DNA of 43,866 nucleotides from an uncultured Rhodospirillales bacterium (GCA_903924855.1 CAIYCW010000103.1:1-43866), one strand, 5' to 3'; positions 8,858 through 17,428 are shown, counted from the first letter of the stretch. Notes: generated from the letters alone by a model not told the origin. Numbers and translations are program-made.

Positions 8858-8947
8858 GGAGGGTTGGCCGAGTGGCTTAAGGCGCACGCTTGGAAAGCGT
8901 GTGTACGTGAAAGCGTACCGTGGGTTCGAATCCCACATCCTCCGCCA
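8858..8947 (+). tRNA. tRNA-Ser (anticodon GGA)
   Basis: The acceptor stem GGAGGGT pairs with ATCCTCC, allowing one G-T pair. The discriminator is G and CCA is encoded (8945-8947). The anticodon arm CACGC/GCGTG holds the loop TTGGAAA, giving anticodon GGA at 8892-8894, which reads UCC and UCU. The long variable arm (GTACG/CGTAC stem) is typical of class II serine tRNA. The T-loop is GTTCGAATC. Confidence 0.97.
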
Positions 8948-9192
8948 GCGTGTTTTGCGATTTGACGAAGGCCCGATGCGCGGATGTGCCCGATGAAGGG
9001 CGTCCTGGTGCGTGTTGGTGGCTGCTCGCCTGGTTGCGAAAAATCTTGCAGTGGGCCAGCGCGCGTGAAAGACACTGGTGGGTGGAGCACAGTTCATCCC
9101 CGTCTGACGCGTTGGGACTTTCGCCGGTGATTGCCGCGCTGCGCGAGCGCGTGGCGGCGTGGGGGGCTTGCGGGGTTTTGACGCGGGCTCTG

Positions 9193-9708
9193 ATGTTCCT
9201 GCTGTATCGGCGGCTGGGCGAGATTTCTCTGCGGATGGAGCGGATGGCGGCGCGGTTTCAGGCCGGGCGGCTGTGGCGGCGTGTGGTGCCGGCGGCACCG
9301 AAGGGCGTGCGCCCTGCCGGCGCAGCGGTGGCATCCGGCGCCCTAGTTGCGCGCACCGGTTTGGGCAGACGGGTCTGGCCGGGGCGGTTTGGCTGGCTGG
9401 TGCTGGCCGGCTCGTATCAGGCGGCCGGATTGGGCTCGCAGCTTCGCGCCGTGCTGACATCGCCTGACATGGTTGCGCTGTTGACGGCGGCGCCCCAGGC
9501 GGTGGCGGTGCTGCGGCCGTTGTGCCGGGCGCTGGCGATCGAGACATCCGTGCTGCAGCCGGGACGGCCGGTTGCACCGCCGGCCCCGGCAAAGCCGCGC
9601 GCCATGCGGGTGCGCAAGAAGCGGCCGCCCTTGGATCTGGGACGGATCCCGTTGCCGCGCGGCGTGCTGTCCGCGGCGCGGCGGGAGGGTTATGGCAAAA
9701 TGTGGTGA
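9193..9708 (+). CDS. Conserved hypothetical basic protein
   Basis: I do not recognise a named family. The 171 residues from MFLLYRRLGEISLRMERM are Arg/Ala-rich, have a central WPGRFGWLVLAGSYQAAG stretch and end with KKRPPLDLGRIPLPRGVLSAARREG. There is no signal peptide and no clear membrane span. The open frame runs back through the tRNA gene, so an upstream start there is excluded. ATG 9193 is chosen because the strongly protein-like sequence starts there; GTG 9127 is an alternative, and neither has a strong ribosome-binding site. It converges on the methyltransferase at 9809. The coherent Arg/Pro-rich C-terminus suggests a real, perhaps lineage-specific gene. Confidence 0.55.
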   Translation: MFLLYRRLGEISLRMERMAARFQAGRLWRRVVPAAPKGVRPAGAAVASGALVARTGLGRRVWPGRFGWLVLAGSYQAAGLGSQLRAVLTSPDMVALLTAAPQAVAVLRPLCRALAIETSVLQPGRPVAPPAPAKPRAMRVRKKRPPLDLGRIPLPRGVLSAARREGYGKMW

Positions 9709-9808
9709 AGGGCGTTGCCGCGGACGCGCGCCCTTAATGTTGCGTTGTGTGAATGTAATCGGACGTTGAGCTCGGATTTTCCGGCGGGTTGGCGGGATGT
9801 TGCTCCGG

Positions 9809-10648
9809 CTATTTCGACAGCTCTGCCAGCTTCGCCCGCAGCTGGGCGTTCTGGTCTGTGAGCTCGCGCAGGCGGTGTTGCAGGTGGCCGAGATAGTTTG
9901 GGGCGTGCAGCACGCTTTGCGGGGGCGGGGCCAGGGGTTCGCGGCTGGCGACCGCGATCAGGTAGGCGGCGCCGGGCACGCCGCCCATCTGGCCGAAGCT
10001 GTTGCCGTTCAGTGTCCAGAATCCCTCGACGCCCTGGGTGGACATGCCGGGCACCGGCACCATCACCGAGCCGAGGACGGGACCCTGTTCGAGAAGCCAC
10101 AGATGGGCGAAGCGCTGGCGCAGCGCGGCCTCGAATTCGGCCTGGTTCATCTCATGGACGTGAAACGGGTTCTGGTTGCCGAGCACGCCGGTGTAGATGT
10201 CCCGGTTGGGGGAGGAGATCACCACCACGCCGCCCGGGCGCAGCACACGGTCGATCTCGGCGATGAAGGCGGATTGGTCGGCGAAATGCTCGATCGTCTC
10301 GAAGCTGACCACCACATCCACGCTGTGGTCCGGCACCGGGATTCGGGTGGCATCGCCCTGGCGGTAGGTGACATGCGGGGTTGCGTAGTTGGCGGTGGCG
10401 AAATCCACCGCCGCCTGGTCGATGTCCACCCCGATGACGCTGCGTGCGACCTGGCCGAGCAGCACGCTGCCATAGCCCTCGCCGCTTGCGACATCGAGCA
10501 CGTCCCGCCCGGCGCACCAGCGCAGGGCGAACAGATAGCGGTGGTAGTGCTCGTGCTGGATCGCGCCTTCGATGCCGGTTGTGTAGCGCTCCCCGTCGAA
10601 GGCCATTGGCTGGCTGGGGGTGGGGAAGGTGAAGACGGGGTGGCTCAT
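9809..10648 (-). CDS. Class I SAM-dependent methyltransferase with C-terminal coiled coil
   Basis: The protein transfers methyl groups from S-adenosylmethionine to an unknown acceptor. Its 279 residues show motif I DVLDVASGEGYG at about 49-60, an acidic residue ending beta-2 (VIGVDID, D75 or D77), a motif IV-like stretch VDVVVSFETIEHF at about 110-122, and the post-motif LRPGGVVVISSPN; this is the Methyltransf_11/23 type. The last 30 residues (LQHRLRELTDQNAQL) form a short coiled coil, common in glycan-associated methyltransferases. It lies 36 bp after the TylF-type gene on the same strand, so co-transcription is likely. The substrate cannot be read from sequence; a sugar or surface glycan is only a suggestion. 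Confidence 0.85.
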   Translation of the reverse strand: MSHPVFTFPTPSQPMAFDGERYTTGIEGAIQHEHYHRYLFALRWCAGRDVLDVASGEGYGSVLLGQVARSVIGVDIDQAAVDFATANYATPHVTYRQGDATRIPVPDHSVDVVVSFETIEHFADQSAFIAEIDRVLRPGGVVVISSPNRDIYTGVLGNQNPFHVHEMNQAEFEAALRQRFAHLWLLEQGPVLGSVMVPVPGMSTQGVEGFWTLNGNSFGQMGGVPGAAYLIAVASREPLAPPPQSVLHAPNYLGHLQHRLRELTDQNAQLRAKLAELSK

Positions 10649-10684
10649 TGTGTTCTCCGTTGCCTGGACAATCCCCCAGACGGA

Positions 10685-11524
10685 TCAGGCGCGCAATGTC
10701 TTGCGCACCACAACGGTGCCGGCGAGATCGGGGATGGGGATGATGAATTCCGGCTTGTCGGCGAAGAATTCGTCGATGGCGGCGATCGCCCCCTCCCAGC
10801 AGAGGCTCATGTAGTCGTGCATGACGATGAAGCCGCCAGGGGCGGTGCGCGGGTAGAAATATTCCAGCGCCGCCTTGATCGGGGCGTAGAGGTCGGCGTC
10901 GATATGGACGATGGCGTAGCTGATGCCGTCGGGCAGTTGGACGGCGGAGTCGGGGAAATAGCCCTTGATCAGGCTTGTGTTTTCCGTGCCGACGCGCTGT
11001 TGCACGGCCTCGAGGCTGGTTTCGCTGAAGCTTTTGCTGAGATGCTTCTCCGCCTCGGTGAGATCGCGGTCGTCAAAGCCTTCATAGGTGTCGAGCAGGT
11101 AGGCGGTGCGGCCGGATTGGCGGGCGTAGGTGGCCAGGAGAACGGCGGTGTCTCCCTTCCAGACGCCAAGCTCCACCACGTCGCCTGGGATGTTCTCCCG
11201 TGTGGTGAGGTCGAACACCATCGACAGGAAGTAGAACCGCACCATGTCGCCATGGCTGTAGGTGATGCTGTTGGCGTTGGGGTCGAACAGGCCGCCCTGG
11301 GCGCGGTAGCGCGGCAGTTCGCCGGCGTAGCGGCCGGGGACTTCGCCGAGGAAGGTGTTTTCCGGCAGGCGCAGATCGCTGGTCTTCACCTTGGCGTCCG
11401 GCTGTTCGGGGCCGCGCGCGATGGGGGGCGGCGCGGTTTCGCCCGCTGCCGGCGTGTTGGGCGCGGGCACGAGCGTGTGGCCGGTGCGGTTGAACAGCCT
11501 GGCGAAGAAACCCGAATTCTGCAT
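10685..11524 (-). CDS. TylF/MycF-family O-methyltransferase
   Basis: Proteins of this family methylate sugar hydroxyls in macrolides and surface glycans. The chosen start is ATG 11524-11522 (MQNSGFFARLFNRTG), giving 279 residues. The frame upstream is basic low-complexity sequence and is not accepted. Motif I is VVELGVWKGDTAV at about 116-128. HIDADLY (about 207-213), with conserved acids likely to bind metal, and GGFIVMHDY (about 230-238) are characteristic of the TylF family. The first 60 residues are a Pro/Ala-rich linker. The neighbouring gene is a second methyltransferase. Function in this organism is unknown. Confidence 0.85.
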   Translation of the reverse strand: MQNSGFFARLFNRTGHTLVPAPNTPAAGETAPPPIARGPEQPDAKVKTSDLRLPENTFLGEVPGRYAGELPRYRAQGGLFDPNANSITYSHGDMVRFYFLSMVFDLTTRENIPGDVVELGVWKGDTAVLLATYARQSGRTAYLLDTYEGFDDRDLTEAEKHLSKSFSETSLEAVQQRVGTENTSLIKGYFPDSAVQLPDGISYAIVHIDADLYAPIKAALEYFYPRTAPGGFIVMHDYMSLCWEGAIAAIDEFFADKPEFIIPIPDLAGTVVVRKTLRA

Positions 11525-11708
11525 TCTCGACACTCTCTGGCGCATGGGCCGTGCTTGCGTCCGCCCAGGATCTGGCGAAGGCCCGTGCCGGACCGGTTGG
11601 CACAGATCGCGATCGGCCGCCAGGGCTTGGCCACGCCTTCGCGCGGCGTGCGCGTGATGGCGGCGCCTTGGGCGGCGATGCGCATGATGACGGGGCCTTG
11701 TGGTTCGC

Positions 11709-11730
11709 GCCACCGCTTCCGAGTGGTGGC
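11709..11730 (-). terminator. Hairpin 20 bp after the 395-aa gene
   Basis: GCCACC and GGTGGC form a 6-bp stem around a ten-base loop, just downstream of the minus-strand stop at 11750. No T-run follows on that strand, so it is at most a weak or Rho-assisted 3' end. The rest of 11525-11708 shows no gene. Confidence 0.3.
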
Positions 11731-11749
11731 TGACGCCAACTGCACGCGG

Positions 11750-12937
11750 TCAGCTGTGCGAGAGCAGTATACCCGTGCCGCCATCCGAGGCGAGATGGAA
11801 GCTGGATGGGCTGAAACTGCCAACCAGGCTGAAGCTGGTGGGCGAAGCGTTGGGATCTCCGTTGGCCGTGTTGCTCAGCGTCACCAATGTGGTGTTGCCC
11901 AGGTTGGTGACCGACAGGCCAAGATCGGTGAAGCCGAGATCGGTGATCTGCAGCAGGTCGTTGCTGAGCAGGTTGGTGAAGCAGTCTCCGGCAAAGCCGG
12001 ATCGGGTGCCGGTGAACAGCTGCTGCCCGGCGTCCTGGCCGGTGAGATATTGGCCGCCAAGGCTGCCGATCCGGGTGATGGTGGTGATGCTCTGCGCCGC
12101 GAGGAGATCCGCGCCAGAGGCCTCCGGGCTGATCGGGCTGATCGGGCTGACCGAGATGCCGAGGGTTTGCGACACGGTGCCGGACTGGGTGCCGAGAAAG
12201 CCGGTGACGCTGGGGGTCTCCTGCAGGGTGATGCTGTGCGTGCCGGCGGCGAGGGCTGCGAACGCGCTGCCGGTTGGGCTGATGGCGGCGGTGAGATGGC
12301 TGGGGGAGGTGATCCAGGCGCCATTGTCGATCCGGGCGGCGATGTCGAGCAGGCCAAACGGGTTGGCGCCGCCGGTGATGGCGCCCCAGTTGAGCTCGAC
12401 GCTGCCGGCGCTGGCCAGGGTGAAGGTGAAGGAAAGGGCGGCCAGGCCCTGCTCGGCTCCCAGTTGAACATCCGGCTGGCCGGAGGCGGCGGGCGCGGTT
12501 GGGAAGGTGGAAACCGCCCAGCCATCCGTCCATGTGGTGGAGATGGCGAGCGGGCCGGTCCAGCCTGCGGTGATCGACTGGCGGACCGAGAGCGATCCGC
12601 CGGAGGGATCGTCTGTGATAGCGGCCGCGCCGGTGGCCGAGATGGTGGTGCCGGGCTGAGTGGTGGAGGCGCTTTGGCCGGTTGTGCCGCCGAATGTGGA
12701 CACCAGGGTGAGGCCCGGGCTGTCGCTGGCAGGTTGGGGCGGTGCCGCCACCGAGGCGGGTTCTGGTGCTATGGGCGGCTGGCTTGCGGCGGACAGATCG
12801 CCTGCGCCCGCCTGCGGCAGGGCAGGTTCAGGCGTGGTATAGGGCGCGGGCAGGTCGGTCACGTCCGGCGATGCGGTGTTCAGCAGGTCCGACAAATCGT
12901 CATCGATGGTGTGATGAGCGATGAGATGCTGGCTCAT
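11750..12937 (-). CDS. Repeat-rich, probably secreted protein of unknown function
   Basis: I do not recognise a named family. The 395 residues have an acidic, Pro/Ala-rich N-terminus without a Sec or Tat signal, then long Ser/Thr/Gly-rich beta-type sequence. The C-terminal 80 residues contain TDLGFTDLGLSVTNLG and end FSLVGSFSPSSFHLASDGGTGILLSHS. This tail resembles the FxLxSDGxGGTxI endings seen in alphaproteobacterial type I secretion substrates, although no GGxGxD calcium repeats are visible. Cys is nearly absent, and composition points to an extracellular or surface protein. A palindrome lies 34 bp upstream of the start. The two methyltransferase genes follow on the same strand after 225 bp. 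Confidence 0.7.
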   Translation of the reverse strand: MSQHLIAHHTIDDDLSDLLNTASPDVTDLPAPYTTPEPALPQAGAGDLSAASQPPIAPEPASVAAPPQPASDSPGLTLVSTFGGTTGQSASTTQPGTTISATGAAAITDDPSGGSLSVRQSITAGWTGPLAISTTWTDGWAVSTFPTAPAASGQPDVQLGAEQGLAALSFTFTLASAGSVELNWGAITGGANPFGLLDIAARIDNGAWITSPSHLTAAISPTGSAFAALAAGTHSITLQETPSVTGFLGTQSGTVSQTLGISVSPISPISPEASGADLLAAQSITTITRIGSLGGQYLTGQDAGQQLFTGTRSGFAGDCFTNLLSNDLLQITDLGFTDLGLSVTNLGNTTLVTLSNTANGDPNASPTSFSLVGSFSPSSFHLASDGGTGILLSHS

Positions 12938-12970
12938 GCTTTGCCTCGCGCTTGCTGGTGCTCTGTCGGG

Positions 12971-12986
12971 TCTGGTCGTGACCAGA
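12971..12986. promoter_or_regulatory. Palindrome upstream of the 395-aa gene, possible operator
   Basis: TCTGGTC and GACCAGA form a perfect 7-bp inverted repeat with a two-base centre, 34 bp before the minus-strand start at 12937. Size and position suit a dimeric repressor site. No regulator gene lies beside it. The rest of 12938-13203 holds no supported gene. Confidence 0.35.
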
Positions 12987-13203
12987 TGACACCGAAAACA
13001 TGAACAAACTGCGAAAGCGCGAGACTGGAATTGGAATTCGGTGCCGCGGGCTTGCGGCGTCTGCCGCGAGGCTTGGCATCGCGGATCAGGTGCCTGTCGG
13101 TTCCACGGCTGCGGAAGTCGCGGTCATGCGGCGGTGGGGACTGGTTCGGTTGCCACGGCCGCGGGCTGAGCCAGCGCGGGGCTGGGGGAAGCGGGCGGTT
13201 GCG

Positions 13204-14727
13204 TCAGTCGAAGGCTTCCTCGGGGATGCGGATGGGCGCGCGGCTGCGGCGCAGGGCGGCCACGATCTGGGCTGCGACCAGCAGCACCGAGATGCCCACG
13301 AACACGGCTGCGATCGGCCGGTCGATGAAGGTCTCCAGGCTGCCGCGCGACAGCAGCAGGGACCTTCGGAAATTCTCCTCCAGCCGCGGTCCCAGCACGA
13401 AGCCGAGCAGGATCGGCGCCGGCTCGAAGCCGAGCTTCAGCAGCAGATAGCCGAAGCCGCCGAACAGCAGAACCGCGCCCACGTCGAACATCTCGTTGCG
13501 GGTGGCGTAGACGCCGATGCAGACGAAGAACAGCGCGGTTGGATACAGGAAGCGATACGGCACCTGCAGCAGCTTCACCCAGATGCCGATCATCGGCACG
13601 TTCAGCACCACCAGGATGATGTTGCCGATCCAGAAGGAGGCGATCAGGCCCCAGAAGATGTCCGGCTGTTCGACGATCAGCCGGGGGCCGGGCTGGATGC
13701 CGTGGATCATCAGCGCGCCCAGCAAAAGCGCCATCACCGCATCGCCCGGGATGCCGAGCGACATTGTGGGGATGAAATCGCCCTGCACCGCGGAATGGGT
13801 GGAGGCTTCCGGGCTTGCCACACCCTCGATGGCGCCGTGGCCGAAGCGTTCCGGGTGGCGGGAGATCTTTTTCTCCAGCGCATAGGCGATGAAGGAGGCG
13901 ATGGTGGGGCCTGTGCCGGGGATCAGCGAGCACAGGCTGCCGACCACGGTGCCGCGCAGAATGGGCGGGATGCCCTGGCGCAGATCGCGCCGGCTGGGGC
14001 GCAGATCGCGAAAGCCCAGCTGCATGTCGGTGCGGGCGTTGGGCACCAGGCCGTTCATGCTTTTGAGGAATTCGGCGATGCCGAACAGGCCGAGCGAGAC
14101 GGCGACCAGTTCCAGACCGTCCGACATCTCCAGAATGCCGAAGGTGAAGCGTTCATTGCCGGTGTTGATGTCGGTGCCGACCAGGGAGAGCAGAATGCCG
14201 AGCAGCGTCATCGAGACGCCCTTGATCGGCGAGCCCTTGGCGAGCGTCGAGCCGGCGAGCAGGCCGAGCAGCATCAGCGCGCAGATCTCGGGCGGGCCGA
14301 ATTTGAAGGCGATGGAGGCGATATAGGGGGCCAGCACCATCATCTGCATGATGCCGAAGGCGGCGCCGATGACGGCGGCGAGCATGGTGATGCCGAGCGC
14401 CACGCCGCCGCGGCCGGATTTGGTCATCGGATAGCCGTCCAGGCAGGTGACGGCGTGGGGGGGGTGGCAGGGCAGGTTGAGCAGGATGGAGCAGATGGCG
14501 CCGCCATATTGCGCGCCGTAATAGATGCCCGACAGCATCAGAAGGGCCGCCACCGGCTGCATCGAGAAGGTCAGCGGCAGCAGGATGGAGATGGTGGACA
14601 GCACCCCCATGCCGGGCAGCACGCCCACCATGTTGCCGACGAACACGCCCACGAAGCACCAGATCAGATTGTGCCAGTCGAGGGCGACCTGAAACCCGTG
14701 GGCCAGGCCTGCGAGGCTGCTTTCCAT
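13204..14727 (-). CDS. tctA: TTT transporter large membrane subunit TctA
   Basis: This is the large integral-membrane subunit of a tripartite tricarboxylate transporter, which works with TctB and a periplasmic TctC receptor to import organic acids with cation symport. The 507 residues start at ATG 14727-14725 and span the membrane about 10-12 times. The two glycine-proline signatures of the family are present: GNMVGVLPGMG at about 31-41 and GSLCSLIPGTGPT at about 263-275. They mark the internal duplication. The start overlaps the tctB stop by one base (TGATG), so translation is coupled. It is the last gene of the minus-strand operon that begins at tetR. Confidence 0.93.
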   Translation of the reverse strand: MESSLAGLAHGFQVALDWHNLIWCFVGVFVGNMVGVLPGMGVLSTISILLPLTFSMQPVAALLMLSGIYYGAQYGGAICSILLNLPCHPPHAVTCLDGYPMTKSGRGGVALGITMLAAVIGAAFGIMQMMVLAPYIASIAFKFGPPEICALMLLGLLAGSTLAKGSPIKGVSMTLLGILLSLVGTDINTGNERFTFGILEMSDGLELVAVSLGLFGIAEFLKSMNGLVPNARTDMQLGFRDLRPSRRDLRQGIPPILRGTVVGSLCSLIPGTGPTIASFIAYALEKKISRHPERFGHGAIEGVASPEASTHSAVQGDFIPTMSLGIPGDAVMALLLGALMIHGIQPGPRLIVEQPDIFWGLIASFWIGNIILVVLNVPMIGIWVKLLQVPYRFLYPTALFFVCIGVYATRNEMFDVGAVLLFGGFGYLLLKLGFEPAPILLGFVLGPRLEENFRRSLLLSRGSLETFIDRPIAAVFVGISVLLVAAQIVAALRRSRAPIRIPEEAFD

Positions 14728-15194
14728 CAGGCATAGACTCCAGCGATGATCGGGAACGGGACCTTGAGGCCATAGGCAAAGAGCAGCACGCCAAACACCG
14801 TGACACCAAGCGCCAGAAGGGCGGCCTCGCGCAGCGTGGTCTGGCGGGTGCCGAGTGCTGCGGTGAACACGCAGGCGAAGATGGCCGGCGCCAGGCCCGC
14901 GCGGTTGGCAAGCAATATGAACAGCACCACGGCGGCGGCAATTGAAAGCCCGCCGCGCCAATCCAGCCGGGACGGGCCGTGCCCGGGCAGATGTGCCGCC
15001 GGTGCCGCGGGCACGGCCGCCATCAGAATGCCAAGTGCGATCATGCCCGCACCGAGGGCGACCGGAAAGAAGCCGGAGCCCATGGCCGTCAATGTGCCGA
15101 TGCCGTAGCTCTGTCCCTCCAGCACGGCGAAGGCGCCGATGCCGCCCACCAGCAGGCCTGCCAGATGTTCGCGGTGCTTGTCGAACAGGCTCAT
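14727..15194 (-). CDS. tctB: TTT transporter small membrane subunit TctB
   Basis: TctB is the small membrane subunit of the TTT system. The 155 residues have four hydrophobic segments, beginning LAGLLVGGIGAFAVLEGQSYGIG, with the family-typical stretch MGSGFFPVALGAGMIALG near 45-62. The start ATG 15194-15192 overlaps the tarD stop (ATGA), and the stop overlaps the tctA start. Placement between the dehydratase and tctA shows that the enzyme is built into the transporter operon. Confidence 0.9.
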   Translation of the reverse strand: MSLFDKHREHLAGLLVGGIGAFAVLEGQSYGIGTLTAMGSGFFPVALGAGMIALGILMAAVPAAPAAHLPGHGPSRLDWRGGLSIAAAVVLFILLANRAGLAPAIFACVFTAALGTRQTTLREAALLALGVTVFGVLLFAYGLKVPFPIIAGVYA

Positions 15195-16354
15195 GCGGCA
15201 AGTTCCTGCATCAGGGCGTAAAGCCCGGGTTGGTCTTCGAATCCGATGCCCGGCAGGTCGGGCAGGTTGAGCGTGCCGTCGGTGACGGTCATGCTCTCGC
15301 CATAGCCTGCGAAGATGCCGAACACGCCGGGATAGGCTTCGCAGCCGCCAAGGCCGAGCCCGGCGCTGACGGCGAAGCTCATCATGTTGCCGCCATGCGG
15401 GAACACCCGGGAGCGGCTGCCGCCATGGGCTTCGAGCAGCGCCACCATCTCCGCGAAGGCGGCGATGCCGTAGGCCTGCGGCGGGTCGACCTGCAGAATG
15501 TCGCAGCCCGGGCGAAACCCCGCGAATTCGAGCAGGTTTGCCACATCCTGGCGGCAGAACAGGTTTTCCCCGGTGGCCAGCGGCGGGGCGTAGGCTTCGG
15601 CAAGGCGGGCGAAATCGCCATAGGCGTGCACGCCCACCGGCTCCTCGAACCAGCGCAGATTGTAGGGGGCCAGGCGCTCGGCGTAGGCAAGGGCGCGCGG
15701 CAGATCCATCGCCGCATTGGCATCGACCGCCAGACGCTGGCTGTCCCCGATGATGGCAAGGGCCGCATCCAGCCTGCGGCAATCCGCATCGAGCGACAGG
15801 CCGCCGGTCTTGATCTTTACCGCGGTGTAGCCGGAGGCGAGATGGCGGCGCAGCTCGTCCTGCAGTTTTTCCAGATCATTCTCCGGCTGATACCAGCCGC
15901 CGCCGACATAGCAGGGGATGCGGTTCGCAACCGGGCCGGTGCCGTAGCGTTCGGCCAGTACCGCCCAGAGCGGTTTGCGCAGGGTTTTGGCCAGCGCATC
16001 CCAGATCGCGGTCTCGATCGTGCCGATCGGCACCGAGCGTTCGGCATCGCCGCCCGGCTTCTCCCGCATCGCCATGCGCGCGACCGCGCGGGCGGGGTCG
16101 ATCAGCCCGTCCTGCCCCAGCAGGCTGTCCGGCGCGGCTTTCAGCAGGCGCGGGATGAAGCGCGCGCGCATCGCATCGCCGCAGGCATAGCGGCCGGTGG
16201 AGTTGAAGGCGTAGCCGATCACCGGTTTGCCGTCTGCCACCCGGTCGGTGATGACGGCCACCACCGAGGTCGTCATCTCACCGAAATCGAACGCCGCGTT
16301 GCGCATCGAGGATTGCACGGCCACGGCACATTCGCGCATGTCCAGGATGCGCAT
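15191..16354 (-). CDS. tarD: D(-)-tartrate dehydratase-like enolase-superfamily enzyme
   Basis: The probable reaction is dehydration of D-tartrate to oxaloacetate. The 387 residues match the characterised Bradyrhizobium TarD family in layout, as I recall it: RNAAFDFGEMTTSVVAV and GYAFNSTGRY at the N-terminus, and LPDLPGIGFE at the end. Catalytic K182 (VKIKTGG), metal ligands D211 (VDAN), E237 (WFEE) and E263 (TGENLF), and H320 (FPHGG) each sit two residues before the TarD positions K184, D213, E239, E265 and H322. The gene starts one base after the tctC stop and overlaps tctB, so uptake and dehydration are co-expressed. Another acid sugar or hydroxyacid cannot be excluded. Confidence 0.85.
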   Translation of the reverse strand: MRILDMRECAVAVQSSMRNAAFDFGEMTTSVVAVITDRVADGKPVIGYAFNSTGRYACGDAMRARFIPRLLKAAPDSLLGQDGLIDPARAVARMAMREKPGGDAERSVPIGTIETAIWDALAKTLRKPLWAVLAERYGTGPVANRIPCYVGGGWYQPENDLEKLQDELRRHLASGYTAVKIKTGGLSLDADCRRLDAALAIIGDSQRLAVDANAAMDLPRALAYAERLAPYNLRWFEEPVGVHAYGDFARLAEAYAPPLATGENLFCRQDVANLLEFAGFRPGCDILQVDPPQAYGIAAFAEMVALLEAHGGSRSRVFPHGGNMMSFAVSAGLGLGGCEAYPGVFGIFAGYGESMTVTDGTLNLPDLPGIGFEDQPGLYALMQELAA

Positions 16355-16355
16355 C

Positions 16356-17339
16356 TCAGACCGGCTCGATGCCCGATTTGGCGATCAGCTCACGCCACAT
16401 CGGCACCTCGTCGTTGATGCGCTTCATCATGCCGGTGGGGCCGGTGTTGAGCACCTCGAACCCGTCCGCCACCAGCTGCTTGTGGTTGGCCGGGTCGTTG
16501 AGCAGCTTGATGGTGGTGTTGACCAGCGCGTCCAGCACCGCCTGCGGGGTTTTGGCCGTCGCCATGAAGGCCTGCACCGTGTCGGTGACGAAGCCGTCAT
16601 AGCCGAGCTCGACCATGGAGGGCGTGTTGGGCAGGTCCGGCCAGCGGCCCTTGCTGGTCACACCCAAAGCGATCAGCTGGCCGCTGGCGATGAAGGGCAG
16701 GGTGGGCGGCAGCGAGACGCAGCCGATGGGCGTGGTGTTCTGCAGCACCGCCTGCATGCCGGGGCCGCCGCCGCCGAAGGGCACATGCGTCATCTTGATG
16801 CCGGCCTTGAGCTTCAGCAGCTCGCCCGACAGATGCGGCGTGGTGCCGATGCCGGCGCTGGCATAGCTGATCGCGGTGGGATCGGCCTTGGCGCGGGCCA
16901 CCACATCGGCGATCGATTTGATGCCGGATTGCGGGCTGGCGAAGAAGATGTTGGGCGACGTCGCCATCTCGGAGATCGGGGCGAAATCCTTGTAGACGTC
17001 GTATGGGACCTTTTTGTAGAGGCCCGGATTGACCACCAGCGCGCTGGAATGGATCAGCAGCGTGTAGCCATCCGGATCGGCATGCGCCACCGCCGCACAG
17101 CCGATATTGCCGCCGGCGCCGGGGCGGTTTTCCACCACGAACGAGCCGCCCATCATCTCGCCGAGATGGCCTGCAACGACCCGGGCGATCAGGTCGGTGG
17201 GGCCGCCCGGTGCGAAGGGGACGATGATCTTCACCGGCCGTTCCGGATAACCGGCGGCACGGGCAGGGCGGATACCGGCGAGCGAGGCGGCGCCGAGGCC
17301 AGCCAGCAGCGCGGTGCGACGCGAGACAGTGGTGTTCAT
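16356..17339 (-). CDS. tctC: TTT periplasmic receptor TctC (first of a tandem pair)
   Basis: TctC/Bug receptors bind organic acids in the periplasm and deliver them to TctAB. The 327 residues start at ATG 17339 with GGGAG upstream. A twin-arginine-type signal (VSRRTALLAGLG) is cleaved near ARA-AGYPERP. Family hallmarks follow: PVKIIVPFAPGGPTDLIAR at about 35-53, VVENRPGAGGNIG, and a THVPFGGGGPGMQAVL loop. The gene is immediately upstream of tarD, so this receptor is the likely partner of the TctAB in this operon. The upstream tctC gene is a close paralogue. Confidence 0.93.
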   Translation of the reverse strand: MNTTVSRRTALLAGLGAASLAGIRPARAAGYPERPVKIIVPFAPGGPTDLIARVVAGHLGEMMGGSFVVENRPGAGGNIGCAAVAHADPDGYTLLIHSSALVVNPGLYKKVPYDVYKDFAPISEMATSPNIFFASPQSGIKSIADVVARAKADPTAISYASAGIGTTPHLSGELLKLKAGIKMTHVPFGGGGPGMQAVLQNTTPIGCVSLPPTLPFIASGQLIALGVTSKGRWPDLPNTPSMVELGYDGFVTDTVQAFMATAKTPQAVLDALVNTTIKLLNDPANHKQLVADGFEVLNTGPTGMMKRINDEVPMWRELIAKSGIEPV

Positions 17340-17428
17340 TCTTGGCTCCCGATTGGCGCCGTTTTCGCGCCTTGTTTTGATCAAGCTATCACAAACTTCC
17401 GAACCGGCCATGCGCTGGCAAAGATCGG

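Noticed and set aside
8920..9192. N-terminal extension of the 171-aa hypothetical protein
   Set aside because: It would start inside tRNA-Ser and has no coding character before about 9120.
9797..13003. Very long plus-strand open frame (1068 codons)
   Set aside because: It lies opposite three minus-strand genes with clear motifs, and its translation is a His/Gly/Ala-rich composition typical of antisense frames in high-GC DNA.
13000..14736. Long plus-strand open frame opposite tctA
   Set aside because: The translation is rich in His, Gln and Ala with no domain, while the minus strand encodes TctA with both PG signatures.
17355..17371. GGCGC/GCGCC hairpin between the two tctC genes as a terminator
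   Set aside because: On the transcribed minus strand no T-run follows, and the genes appear to form one operon; it could at most modulate mRNA stability.
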